This document shows positions 1 through 7,318 of a DNA stretch of 22,830 nucleotides, in pieces. This DNA comes from a virus. Position 1 is the stretch's first letter, and every line of letters begins with the position of its first letter. The notes under the pieces were generated by a model, which worked only from the letters and a program-made list of their open reading frames with translations, was not told the DNA's origin and did not search any database. The position numbers and the translations under genes were made by a program. Location: IMG/VR virus record IMGVR_UViG_3300013126_000263, positions 1 through 22,830 of that record. One strand, given 5' to 3'.

Positions 1-164
1 AGAACTTCAGCTGATGTGCTGTGGAGGGAAAATCCCCCCGCAGCTTCATCAAAGTTTCTGAATACATTATCATCTTTAGCGTACTCTTTATGCTTGGTTA
101 ATAGAGTTTGGCGGACTAGATTAATCCGCTTCTCTACCTTCTTGCTAAATTCTTCTCTTGTCAT
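1..164 (-). CDS. Small conserved phage protein, 3' end outside window (partial)
   Basis: An open frame starts at an ATG at 164 and runs off the left edge, giving 54 visible residues beginning MTREEFSKKVEKRINLVRQT. The start overlaps the stop of the upstream 321-codon gene as ATGA, a typical translational-coupling junction, which supports this start. The N-terminus is a charged helix followed by a K-x-x-EYA segment and an NF-x-x-AAGGF segment. From memory this resembles a small phage family of DUF1599 or MazG-like proteins proposed to act on nucleotides; I cannot confirm the family, because the catalytic part would lie outside the window. The gene is the last one visible in the transcription unit that carries the DNA polymerase, which would fit a nucleotide-metabolism role. 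Confidence 0.8.
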   Translation of the reverse strand, partial: MTREEFSKKVEKRINLVRQTLLTKHKEYAKDDNVFRNFDEAAGGFSLHSTSAEV

Positions 165-1126
165 AAATCTGGTAAATTATACGTTGTTGGTTCACCAAAG
201 ATACTAAAATCATCTTCAGGTTCACTTGTTTGAGCTTCAAAAAATTCTTGTGGAAATTCTTCAACAACAACTGAGTTAGCTTGATCAAGACATGGTTCTT
301 CAACATCTTGAATGACATCAAAAATACTCAATTGATTCTCAGGTTCTTGTACAATATCTTGTACAGGATCTTGTACATCTTCTATAGGTTCTTCAGTCAA
401 AGTAGCAAGTGCAAAGTACTTAGTAATAAGACTATGACATGCTGCTTGATCCTCAAACCAGTTCTTAGGATGTGACATACGCAAAGCTGTAGCTACAGAA
501 TTGTAGTAGTTCCATGCATTAGACCAAGCTATGTTGTCCAATAGGGCAACTTCATTAACTAGACGGTCACGCACTGAAGATACCTGCTCTTTATTAAGAC
601 ATTGCTCCTCAATAAACATACGTCCTGTTAATTCAGAATATGTACGTATAGTAGCACTAGATGTAACTAACATATCTCTTGCATGTACCAACTCAGTATA
701 GTGAGCATTAGCCATGTTAAGCTGAGTCTGAATCATTTGAATAGCTTCTTCATCAGCCTTACCGGTATGCTTTCTAGCATAGCTAGATAAGTTACCGGCA
801 AAAATATAGTTACCAGTCTTTGGTATATATACCCCGATACCGCATTTAAATCTCATAGACTTGTCATACGAGTTACCCCATACAAACATCATCTTCATAT
901 CAGGATCAGATCCTTGGTCTAGTATATACATACCATTTGCAACATTACCACCAATACTTGCGCGGTAAAGTTCTTGTTCTACATTAAAGCCACGTGCTGT
1001 AAGTTCCTCATGAACTTTATCTATAATAGATTTATGGCTAATAGGAGTGTAGCGCCCACCGTGGTTAGGTAGGGCTACAGACTCCAAGTACTCGCGGGTA
1101 ATACCCGTTGGAATTCTTTTACTCAT
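161..1126 (-). CDS. Conserved phage protein with acidic repeat tail and clamp-motif-like sites
   Basis: A 321-residue protein of unknown function lying directly after DNA polymerase with one base between them. Residues 1-240 look like a folded domain: a segment FVWGNSYDKSMRFKCGIGVY near residue 81 followed by ARKHTG near 117 faintly recalls DUF932-type phage and plasmid proteins, but I am not sure. Residues 245-321 are low-complexity and acidic, with a three-fold DQP-like repeat (VQDP, VQDI, VQEP). The tail contains QLSIF at 265-269 and FSIF at 307-310; the first fits the bacterial beta-clamp binding consensus QL[S/D]LF well. Its position next to the polymerase and this tail suggest a replication-linked role, which is inference. 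The stop codon overlaps the start of the next gene. Confidence 0.85.
   Translation of the reverse strand: MSKRIPTGITREYLESVALPNHGGRYTPISHKSIIDKVHEELTARGFNVEQELYRASIGGNVANGMYILDQGSDPDMKMMFVWGNSYDKSMRFKCGIGVYIPKTGNYIFAGNLSSYARKHTGKADEEAIQMIQTQLNMANAHYTELVHARDMLVTSSATIRTYSELTGRMFIEEQCLNKEQVSSVRDRLVNEVALLDNIAWSNAWNYYNSVATALRMSHPKNWFEDQAACHSLITKYFALATLTEEPIEDVQDPVQDIVQEPENQLSIFDVIQDVEEPCLDQANSVVVEEFPQEFFEAQTSEPEDDFSIFGEPTTYNLPDL
344..379 (-). repeat. Three 12-bp coding repeats (CTTGTACA core)
   Basis: The octamer CTTGTACA recurs at 346-353, 358-365 and 370-377, exactly 12 bases apart. In the minus-strand gene this encodes the tandem four-residue units VQDP, VQDI and VQEP in the acidic tail. The exact four-codon period and the conserved nucleotide core point to a recent slippage expansion within the coding sequence and not to a regulatory array. 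Confidence 0.8.
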
Positions 1127-1127
1127 T

Positions 1128-3125
1128 TTAAAATAAACTTAATTGTGATTTCTGCTTTGCTTTTGTAATATGCTCAATCTCTTTATAGATATTCTGTAGA
1201 TAGTAATCTTCATTAATATCATATTGAGCAAAAGGCTTTTCATCGTGTACATTATAAACAGTCTGCATCCATTTACCAGCTTCAAGCTGAATTTGGCGCT
1301 TATCTATTTTGTTATGCTTGATTATCTTACAGCCTCTATTAGATATATAATACCTTACAATGTGTTGTAGTTCTGTATCATAACGTTGATTACTCCTAAA
1401 GCATGTTTCTATAAAATACCAATCGCCTTTTATCTTGGCACCGGCACAGAAATCAAATATGTTTCTATTGGTTTTTATATACTGCTCTGGGATAATATCA
1501 TGAACAAAATAATTATATATACCTTTTGGTATTACTAGGAAGCTTTTATTCTTATGCAACGCCAAATCGGTAAACTCAAATCTACCTTTACACTTGGTTG
1601 CCTTAAAGAAATATTTACCGTCACGCTCTGCAAACACATAGTGCGGCGACTTCTTCTTAATACTTTCCCAGTCTTCTTTACTTACTTCTTTCTCACTATA
1701 GACTGCGATATAATTATTAACATCTCCTAAAACAAGCTTGTCATATTGATCATGCTCGAGCTGAAGATTAGTAATCTTTTCCCACTCATCACATACTTCA
1801 AGATACTTAGCTTTATATGTCTCAGGTATCATCATCTCAAGACCATCTGTGTTTTGCATGATTGGAATACTACCTGGAATAGCATCTGATAACATTTCAT
1901 ATAACATCATCAAACTTAGCTGACCATTCATAGTAATCCGCATAGTGAACTCAGGGTCATATAGAAAGCTATTCTCATCATTACTTAAACCATAAGTACT
2001 ATTAAGAATAATCTTATACACATAATTCTTTGGATCTTTTTTAGGTATCTTCTTTCTTTCTTCAAAGAACCACTCATATTGATCACAAAAAATATTCTTT
2101 GGTAAATGTGCCGGCGACCATTTATTACGGATAGCAAGGTTGGGATAAAAACTAGTAACGTCAGACGTCATTATTATCATACCATCTTGACTCTTATATA
2201 TACCCGCTTTATTAGCACCATGAACACCACCAAAACCAAAATCTGTTTTAACTCCTTTATGAGTCATTGTATACTTGAAAGCACCTTTGGTATTACTAGC
2301 ATCAATGTTAAGGCTTTTAAACTTCTCTAAAAGATTTTGAAATTCTTTACGATTAAACTTTACATAATCAAGTATGATATCTTTAACCGCAATCACCCCA
2401 CGCTTTGTTCTTAGTGATTTAAGCTCGGCTTTTTTCATGCCAAGGGCTTGACTCAAGAAAGAAGCAAACAACTCCTTAGAGATTCTTGGCTCAGATGCGC
2501 TATATAAGTTAATATTATATTCCTCTGTAAGATTTTTGCGTAATGCAATCTGCTCTTTACTAAGATGTAAAATCTTTTTAGTAGCAAGAACATCATTAAT
2601 ACAATAAGATATAATACTATTTATTTGGTCTTGTGTTTCAATAACAGTAGTGTGATGTATAGGCATCTCCTGTACATTATGCCAGTCCATGCTATACTCA
2701 ATCCACTTTAAACTAGACCTTTTAGCGTTGTTATCCCAGTGATTTAGTTTATATAAATCAATTTGTGGAACAGATAACTTCCACTCAGGATACTCCGAGA
2801 ATTCATTATTGTTACTACGCTCAATAACATTTTGGGCCTTCCTATATATAGCCTTAGCTATTTCATCTCCTGGTAAATCAATAAGCTGTTCTCCTTGCCT
2901 CATGATATACTCAGTGATTTGGGAGTCAAATGCTAAACCATTAAATGATACATGCCATTCATTATCTTCTTTGCATGTATGTAGGAAGTTCCACAGAGCA
3001 TAAAAATCATTCTTAGACTTATGAACGACAAATACTTTTTGCTCTTCTTCTTTGTAGTGTATGAATACCGCAACAAAACAATTTGTTAGGGTTTCATAAT
3101 CCATTACCCAGTGTCTCATATACAT
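1128..3125 (-). CDS. Family B DNA polymerase with 3'-5' exonuclease domain
   Basis: Replicative DNA polymerase of 665 residues. The exonuclease domain shows ExoI (D9-Y-E11), ExoII (FN-x4-FD near 61-67) and ExoIII (YCINDV near 174-179). A GGVHG segment near 299-303 occupies the linker position between the exonuclease and polymerase parts. Motif A is DVTSFYPNL from D322, motif B is K371-x3-NSTYG, motif C is QNTDGLE around D427, and a KATKCKGRF segment follows in the thumb. These identify family B. Motif C has Asn where most members have the first Asp of DTD, while the second, metal-binding Asp is kept. The protein ends in QLSLF, a canonical bacterial beta-clamp binding motif. It is shorter than many cellular family B enzymes but in the phage range. 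ATG codons lie at 3125 and 3119; either could be the start. A 62-base leader with hairpins precedes it. Confidence 0.96.
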   Translation of the reverse strand: MYMRHWVMDYETLTNCFVAVFIHYKEEEQKVFVVHKSKNDFYALWNFLHTCKEDNEWHVSFNGLAFDSQITEYIMRQGEQLIDLPGDEIAKAIYRKAQNVIERSNNNEFSEYPEWKLSVPQIDLYKLNHWDNNAKRSSLKWIEYSMDWHNVQEMPIHHTTVIETQDQINSIISYCINDVLATKKILHLSKEQIALRKNLTEEYNINLYSASEPRISKELFASFLSQALGMKKAELKSLRTKRGVIAVKDIILDYVKFNRKEFQNLLEKFKSLNIDASNTKGAFKYTMTHKGVKTDFGFGGVHGANKAGIYKSQDGMIIMTSDVTSFYPNLAIRNKWSPAHLPKNIFCDQYEWFFEERKKIPKKDPKNYVYKIILNSTYGLSNDENSFLYDPEFTMRITMNGQLSLMMLYEMLSDAIPGSIPIMQNTDGLEMMIPETYKAKYLEVCDEWEKITNLQLEHDQYDKLVLGDVNNYIAVYSEKEVSKEDWESIKKKSPHYVFAERDGKYFFKATKCKGRFEFTDLALHKNKSFLVIPKGIYNYFVHDIIPEQYIKTNRNIFDFCAGAKIKGDWYFIETCFRSNQRYDTELQHIVRYYISNRGCKIIKHNKIDKRQIQLEAGKWMQTVYNVHDEKPFAQYDINEDYYLQNIYKEIEHITKAKQKSQLSLF

Positions 3126-3142
3126 ATGTTCAGTTAAGCTGT

Positions 3143-3186
3143 TCCCCCGTAATTAAGTGAATAAAGGGGGATTGCTCCCTCTCTAT
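3143..3186 (-). promoter_or_regulatory. Structured leader with two mutually exclusive hairpins before DNA polymerase
   Basis: In the 62-base gap before the polymerase gene, the minus-strand RNA can form two overlapping hairpins. Hairpin 1 (3161-3186) pairs ATAGAGAGGGA with TCCCCCTTTAT around a GCAA tetraloop, with one A-C mismatch and one G-U pair. Hairpin 2 (3143-3171) pairs the same TCCCCC run with a downstream GGGGGA across a 17-base loop. Both use 3166-3171, so they cannot coexist. There is no U-tract, so this is not an ordinary terminator. A role in controlling polymerase expression is inference from position. Confidence 0.45.
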
Positions 3187-3187
3187 A

Positions 3188-3565
3188 TTATGCTTCTTTA
3201 ACTTGCATGTCTAAGTATTGAGTATAGTTATAAGTATCTGCATTAATAGCAAAATGCTTAATAAACCCTTCAATCTCAGCACGCTCTTCCAAGTAATATT
3301 CTTGGTAAGTTTCAATTACACGGCGCTCCTGTTTAACAGGTACACCATCCTTAGCAGGAACCTTGCGAAATTCTGGATCACCGTTAGCATCTAACTTAGG
3401 CATCATATGAAAGATATCTTTCTTATTAACACCAATAAGAGCTAGAATTTTATTGCCTGTATAAAAGATACCTTCAATGTAAGGACACTCTTCAGCAATA
3501 GGAATTAATTTAAAGGTTTTTTCTCCCTCTTTTGTACTAGAGGTAATCAACATCATGTTTTTCAT
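3188..3565 (-). CDS. Hypothetical protein, replication region
   Basis: A 125-residue protein I do not recognise. It is mixed alpha/beta in character, with a beta-rich first half (LITSSTKEGEKTFKLIPI, then a segment IEGIFYTGNKILALIG) and a charged helical second half ending near DMQVKEA. There is no signal peptide, membrane segment or Cys cluster. It lies between the 189-residue unknown and DNA polymerase and ends just before the structured polymerase leader. The start could be the ATG at 3565 or either of two ATGs three and four codons later. The placement suggests a small replication-associated protein, but nothing in the sequence shows a function. Confidence 0.8.
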   Translation of the reverse strand: MKNMMLITSSTKEGEKTFKLIPIAEECPYIEGIFYTGNKILALIGVNKKDIFHMMPKLDANGDPEFRKVPAKDGVPVKQERRVIETYQEYYLEERAEIEGFIKHFAINADTYNYTQYLDMQVKEA

Positions 3566-3568
3566 AAA

Positions 3569-4138
3569 TTACTTTTGTTCAAAGATATTAAAATTAATCA
3601 GCTCCTCAGCAGTAAGCTTTAGAGTTTCTTTCTTTAAATCTGGTGGGCTGCATAACTCACCAACTTCATGTAGTACTTCAACCGGAACTTTAAGTAGTTC
3701 TGCGTAAGAGTTAAAGTATTTTTCAGGGTTAAGATAACTATCTAAATATTTATAGTTACTATGATTGTTTTTAAAGAACTCTAAGATACGCCTCTTTACA
3801 GGTGCAGACATCTTAGCATAATGACCTTTGAGAAAACAATCCCAATCATTGGCAAAACCTTCAAAATCAAAGATATATACACCAACTTTATGGTTTGTTT
3901 CTCTAAAGTCACAAAGCAAACTGTTATCAAGTAACTTGGCTTTCTCAAAATCTGAGAACTCCTTATCTTCCCTTAGGTGATATGTAAGTATAAGCTTCCT
4001 ATCTTCTGCAAGAAACTCATCCTCCCATGCTACATATGTTTCCATAGGAGTTATTACAGCACCTCTTCTAATTCCCAAAAGCGGGTACAAAAATGCCCGG
4101 GACTTTTGAAAATACTCAGTATACAATTCACTAATCAT
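3569..4138 (-). CDS. Hypothetical protein, replication region
   Basis: A 189-residue soluble protein of unknown function, three bases upstream of the 125-residue gene and ten bases downstream of the PD-(D/E)XK nuclease gene. It begins MISELYTEYFQKSRAFLYPL and includes a segment VGVYIFDFEGFANDWDCFLK and a Tyr/Asn-rich segment around residues 130-145. Many aromatic and charged residues and the absence of repeats or membrane helices indicate a compact globular protein. From memory similar genes accompany the replication genes of Bacteroidota phages, but I cannot name a family. Confidence 0.85.
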   Translation of the reverse strand: MISELYTEYFQKSRAFLYPLLGIRRGAVITPMETYVAWEDEFLAEDRKLILTYHLREDKEFSDFEKAKLLDNSLLCDFRETNHKVGVYIFDFEGFANDWDCFLKGHYAKMSAPVKRRILEFFKNNHSNYKYLDSYLNPEKYFNSYAELLKVPVEVLHEVGELCSPPDLKKETLKLTAEELINFNIFEQK

Positions 4139-4148
4139 TTTTGATAGT

Positions 4149-5126
4149 TTACAAGATTACGTTGCCTTCCTTATATTCATAAGGTAAGTCATAATTGCGA
4201 GATGTGTAATGGTAGTCTGCAACTTTTAACACCTCATCTAATCTATCTAGCCATTCTCTAAGTGTTACAGAACTAACTTCAAATGCATAACTTTGGTTGA
4301 GCTTGTCAACCACTATGAAATGAAACTTAATACCGTAGGTACTTAACTCAGGCATAGATTTTCTCACAAGTCTTACATATACAGCTGCTTGCAACCAGTA
4401 TTTGTAATACTCAATTGTGTCAGGAAAATCCTGCAATAATTTACCTGTAGTCTTCAGGTCAGTGATATAGATAACTTTTTCTTCGTGGGATACACGAATA
4501 TTATCTACTATACCTTTAAGGCCAAACTTATGGTCATCAAGATCAGCTAGGAGTGGCACCTCACTTTTTGAATTAGGGTCACCAATTCCAAGCAAGCTCC
4601 ATGCTTTTTGATTCTGCTTAACCTCATCCACAGATAATTTTACTCTTTCCAGGGTCTCGTTATCAATAACAAGCTTGTCACCCTTAGTTCTGAGAAACTC
4701 ATAATAGCTTACATTTTCAGCAGTTATTAATTTCTCAACTCTTTGCGCATCCGTCTTAAGACTTTGATGCAAATTTATTTCTTGTAGCACAGCAAGTATG
4801 TGAAATTCTTGCATGTCCAAAGATAAGTCACTAGTACCATCATTGCAAGCCCTTGTGAATACAGTGTCAAGAACTTTCTTAGCACTATCTCCAGGAAGTT
4901 TGCCAGGTGATATTACAAACTTTTCATCAAACTTATTCTCTTCTAAAAGTAGACAATGAAGCAGCGACCCATCAACTAGGTGCTGCTCCATTTTGTCCTC
5001 CCTTTGGTTAAGGATATAGTGATTATAAAATGATCTTGGGGAGAACAATAACTTGTTCATCCCTGAATAACTAAAGTGAAACTTCTTGCTGTAGAAGTTC
5101 TCCTCCGCTTGAAAGTCTGTCAACAT
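4149..5126 (-). CDS. PD-(D/E)XK (RecB/Cas4/RecE-like) nuclease
   Basis: A 325-residue predicted DNA nuclease. The N-terminus carries FSYSGMNKLLFSP (residues 18-30), the alpha-helical entry typical of RecE-like phage exonucleases, followed by GSLLH at 53-57. The catalytic core is E189, D208 (in LKGIVDNI), D223-L-K225 (ITDLKTT), and the downstream QAAVY motif near 246-250, which matches RecB-family nuclease motifs. Such enzymes resect DNA ends and work with annealing or strand-exchange proteins; here the Sak4-like ATPase and SSB encoded upstream would be natural partners. The start at 5126 overlaps the preceding gene by 56 bases; it is preferred because the conserved FSYSG segment lies before the next internal Met. 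Confidence 0.88.
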   Translation of the reverse strand: MLTDFQAEENFYSKKFHFSYSGMNKLLFSPRSFYNHYILNQREDKMEQHLVDGSLLHCLLLEENKFDEKFVISPGKLPGDSAKKVLDTVFTRACNDGTSDLSLDMQEFHILAVLQEINLHQSLKTDAQRVEKLITAENVSYYEFLRTKGDKLVIDNETLERVKLSVDEVKQNQKAWSLLGIGDPNSKSEVPLLADLDDHKFGLKGIVDNIRVSHEEKVIYITDLKTTGKLLQDFPDTIEYYKYWLQAAVYVRLVRKSMPELSTYGIKFHFIVVDKLNQSYAFEVSSVTLREWLDRLDEVLKVADYHYTSRNYDLPYEYKEGNVIL

Positions 5127-6237
5127 ATCCTTTGTCTTTAAATATTTTATCTACTTTTGCTTGAGCCTCTGGAGTAAGGCGGATGTCTACAACCTCATAG
5201 TGGTTACTATAAGTTGCAGAACCTTCAGCATACTCCTTCTTGATTATATCTAGTAGCTCGGGAGTTAATAAACCTTTCTCAATACTAATGTCAAAGATTC
5301 TATCCTTATCAAATCTGTACTTGTTATAACCCATCCACTTAGTAAGAGATTTAAATGCTACAGTGTTCTTATAACTGTGGTTATCTATAATACCTCTACC
5401 AAACTCCTCTAGTAACAAAGCAAGATACATAAAGCTCTGCTCATAGTTACTGTTGGCCATAATGGTTAGACCCATAAGGTGATTAGTTTTATCTTGACTT
5501 TTAAACATAGATCTTACGGATTCATAAGCTTCTTTGTCTATTACTGTTTCACCAAGTAAGCTGATTAAATCTTTCTGGTCATAAGCCTTAGCAGAAAACG
5601 GTGGAGTATAGATACTAATGTCTTCTATAAAACTCATACTATTCCTACTTATAGGTGAATGATTAAAGTCAGCATCTTCATAGCGATACTCATAACCATT
5701 ACCCCAGTAAGTTTTATACTTACTAGGCATTTTATGATGATCTTTATAAATAACATTAAGCTTATTTCTGTCGTCTAGTATGCAATAAGTAATCTGCTCA
5801 GTAGCAAGATAAGCGTTTACTTGTGCAAGTATTTCTTGAGCATTACAAGTATCCTTAAAGTTAGATAAGAAATACTTGAGGCCGGTTACTTTAACATAGT
5901 CATTATAACTGTGCTTAATGTTAGAGTCATAGAAATCTTGACACGTAATAATTACATCTGCTTTATTAAGATCTCTTACAATCTTAATCCCTTTGTCCTC
6001 AAGAAATGGACGGACCCTTTCTCTAGGAATATTTACCTTAGGGGTAAAGTATATAGACTTTACATTAGTCAGGTCTAAACCTTGTTGTATACATGATACA
6101 GGTGTACTTTCTCCATACCACGTTATCCTTCTTATAGAGTTTGGTACACCGCTATCGTTTACATATATATCTACTAAATCTAGTTTAAAACTAGAACTAG
6201 TTTCCGTCATTAGGCGCAACGCTTTTGCTCTCTTCAT
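5071..6237 (-). CDS. Unknown protein, paralogue-like partner B of the MoxR/VWA cluster
   Basis: A 388-residue soluble protein I do not recognise. It shares architecture with the product of the gene just upstream. Residues 60-97 (strand, IYFTP, helix, then DLNKADVIIT) match residues 68-104 of that protein (VYVLP, helix, DISKADLFVG), and residues 232-283 (VIDKEAY, MF, NYEQS-x-x-Y, LLLEEF) match residues 219-270 (VIDSDIY, MF, DYDKS-x-x-Y, KLLKEH). The first block looks like half of a Rossmann-like or BRCT-like alpha/beta fold; the second looks like a helical repeat. The start at 6237 overlaps the upstream gene by 41 bases; an alternative ATG at 6210 (MTETSSS) would reduce this to 14. The context suggests joint function with the MoxR-like ATPase. 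Function unknown. Confidence 0.88.
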   Translation of the reverse strand: MKRAKALRLMTETSSSFKLDLVDIYVNDSGVPNSIRRITWYGESTPVSCIQQGLDLTNVKSIYFTPKVNIPRERVRPFLEDKGIKIVRDLNKADVIITCQDFYDSNIKHSYNDYVKVTGLKYFLSNFKDTCNAQEILAQVNAYLATEQITYCILDDRNKLNVIYKDHHKMPSKYKTYWGNGYEYRYEDADFNHSPISRNSMSFIEDISIYTPPFSAKAYDQKDLISLLGETVIDKEAYESVRSMFKSQDKTNHLMGLTIMANSNYEQSFMYLALLLEEFGRGIIDNHSYKNTVAFKSLTKWMGYNKYRFDKDRIFDISIEKGLLTPELLDIIKKEYAEGSATYSNHYEVVDIRLTPEAQAKVDKIFKDKGYVDRLSSGGELLQQEVSL

Positions 6238-7318
6238 TTTTAGGAGTATTTTCGTTAATATAATCTTGGTAAGACTTAGTTACCATAATGTCTACACCAA
6301 AGAAGTTTCTAAGTTTCTCTAGGTTATCTTTAAAGTACTTGGTTTGTTCCCTAGCTTCATCATAAAGAATCTCCATATAGTTATCCTCAGTAAGACACTT
6401 ATGGTCAAGTAAGTACTTAAGAGTATCTTTGTATGATTGCCTATTAATAGAACTAATATTAAAGCTCTTTCTAAATATATCTAGGTTCTTCCTATTCATA
6501 GATGACTCAATACGGTAACTATGTTCTTTAAGAAGCTTTACTATATAGTGTCTAGACTTATCATAGTCGCAGTTAAATAACATCTCAGCAGCTAAGCTTC
6601 GGTCATCATTACCGCTAGTCTCAAACATAATATTTAGGGTATTATATATATCCGAGTCTATAACTACACGCTCTATAGAATTGAATAACCTTTCTTCATT
6701 TACAACAGGTACACTACCTGATAAGATTCTATGTAAGATTGCTACACACTCTCCAGATACTATGTTATAAGTATGGTCTGTTGCATATAGCGGTCCCCAA
6801 GAATCCTTATAGTTATAATACCTGCCGGTAAATAATAGTTTACCTTCAATAGGAATTTCCAAATCAGGAAACTGAGGGAACTTAGCTTGTACAGTAGCAA
6901 TATCAAAATCAGTATTAATAAAGAAGTGCTTAAGATCAATACCCTCAGTACCTAGAGTTTGTGCAGGCTCATGATTTATAGGATTCAAGATGTTATTCTC
7001 ATTGCCTACAAATAAGTCTGCTTTGGAGATGTCAGTGGTTATAGTAAACCCATGCATCTTACATATCTCTCTGATATGCACTTGCGTATACATACAATTG
7101 GGAAGAACATATACCTTACTCTTTTTGGAAAGAGTAGGCATGTCTCCACCTGTCAATAGTTTTTTGATCTTTGGTAGATCATCATCGGTTACACTATACA
7201 TGTTATATAGTACAACAGTATCTTTAGGATAAGCTATGATGGGCATAGCCTCCCCGATAAAGGGAAGCTGCGCCAACATAGTAGATGTAACCGGATTAGA
7301 AGTTAAATTCGCTTTCAT
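6197..7318 (-). CDS. Unknown protein, paralogue-like partner A of the MoxR/VWA cluster
   Basis: A 373-residue soluble protein of unknown function. Its ATG overlaps the stop of the MoxR-like ATPase gene by one base (TAATG), so the two are probably translationally coupled. It has an alpha/beta segment at 68-104 that includes SKADLFVG, a middle region with an aromatic FTGRYYNYKDSWGPL stretch near 163-177, and a helical block at 219-270. The first and third blocks align with the following gene, pointing to an old tandem duplication. The C-terminal tail is polar and disordered-looking (NENTPKNEESKSVAPNDGN). I see no catalytic signature. A role as substrate-recruiting partner of the ATPase is inference only. 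Confidence 0.9.
   Translation of the reverse strand: MKANLTSNPVTSTMLAQLPFIGEAMPIIAYPKDTVVLYNMYSVTDDDLPKIKKLLTGGDMPTLSKKSKVYVLPNCMYTQVHIREICKMHGFTITTDISKADLFVGNENNILNPINHEPAQTLGTEGIDLKHFFINTDFDIATVQAKFPQFPDLEIPIEGKLLFTGRYYNYKDSWGPLYATDHTYNIVSGECVAILHRILSGSVPVVNEERLFNSIERVVIDSDIYNTLNIMFETSGNDDRSLAAEMLFNCDYDKSRHYIVKLLKEHSYRIESSMNRKNLDIFRKSFNISSINRQSYKDTLKYLLDHKCLTEDNYMEILYDEAREQTKYFKDNLEKLRNFFGVDIMVTKSYQDYINENTPKNEESKSVAPNDGN

Noticed and set aside
346-377. CTTGTACA repeats as a possible operator or CRISPR-like array
   Set aside because: They are in phase with codons and lie in the acidic tail of a gene, so a coding repeat explains them.
281-475. Open frame on the plus strand, 64 codons
   Set aside because: It is antisense within the 321-residue gene, rich in Phe/Ile/Tyr from complementing acidic codons, with no promoter or family match.
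3126-3187. Hairpins before DNA polymerase as an intrinsic terminator
   Set aside because: No U-tract follows either stem; a switching leader fits better than termination.
5993-6322. Open frame on the plus strand, 109 codons
   Set aside because: Antisense to two conserved minus-strand genes; no independent support.
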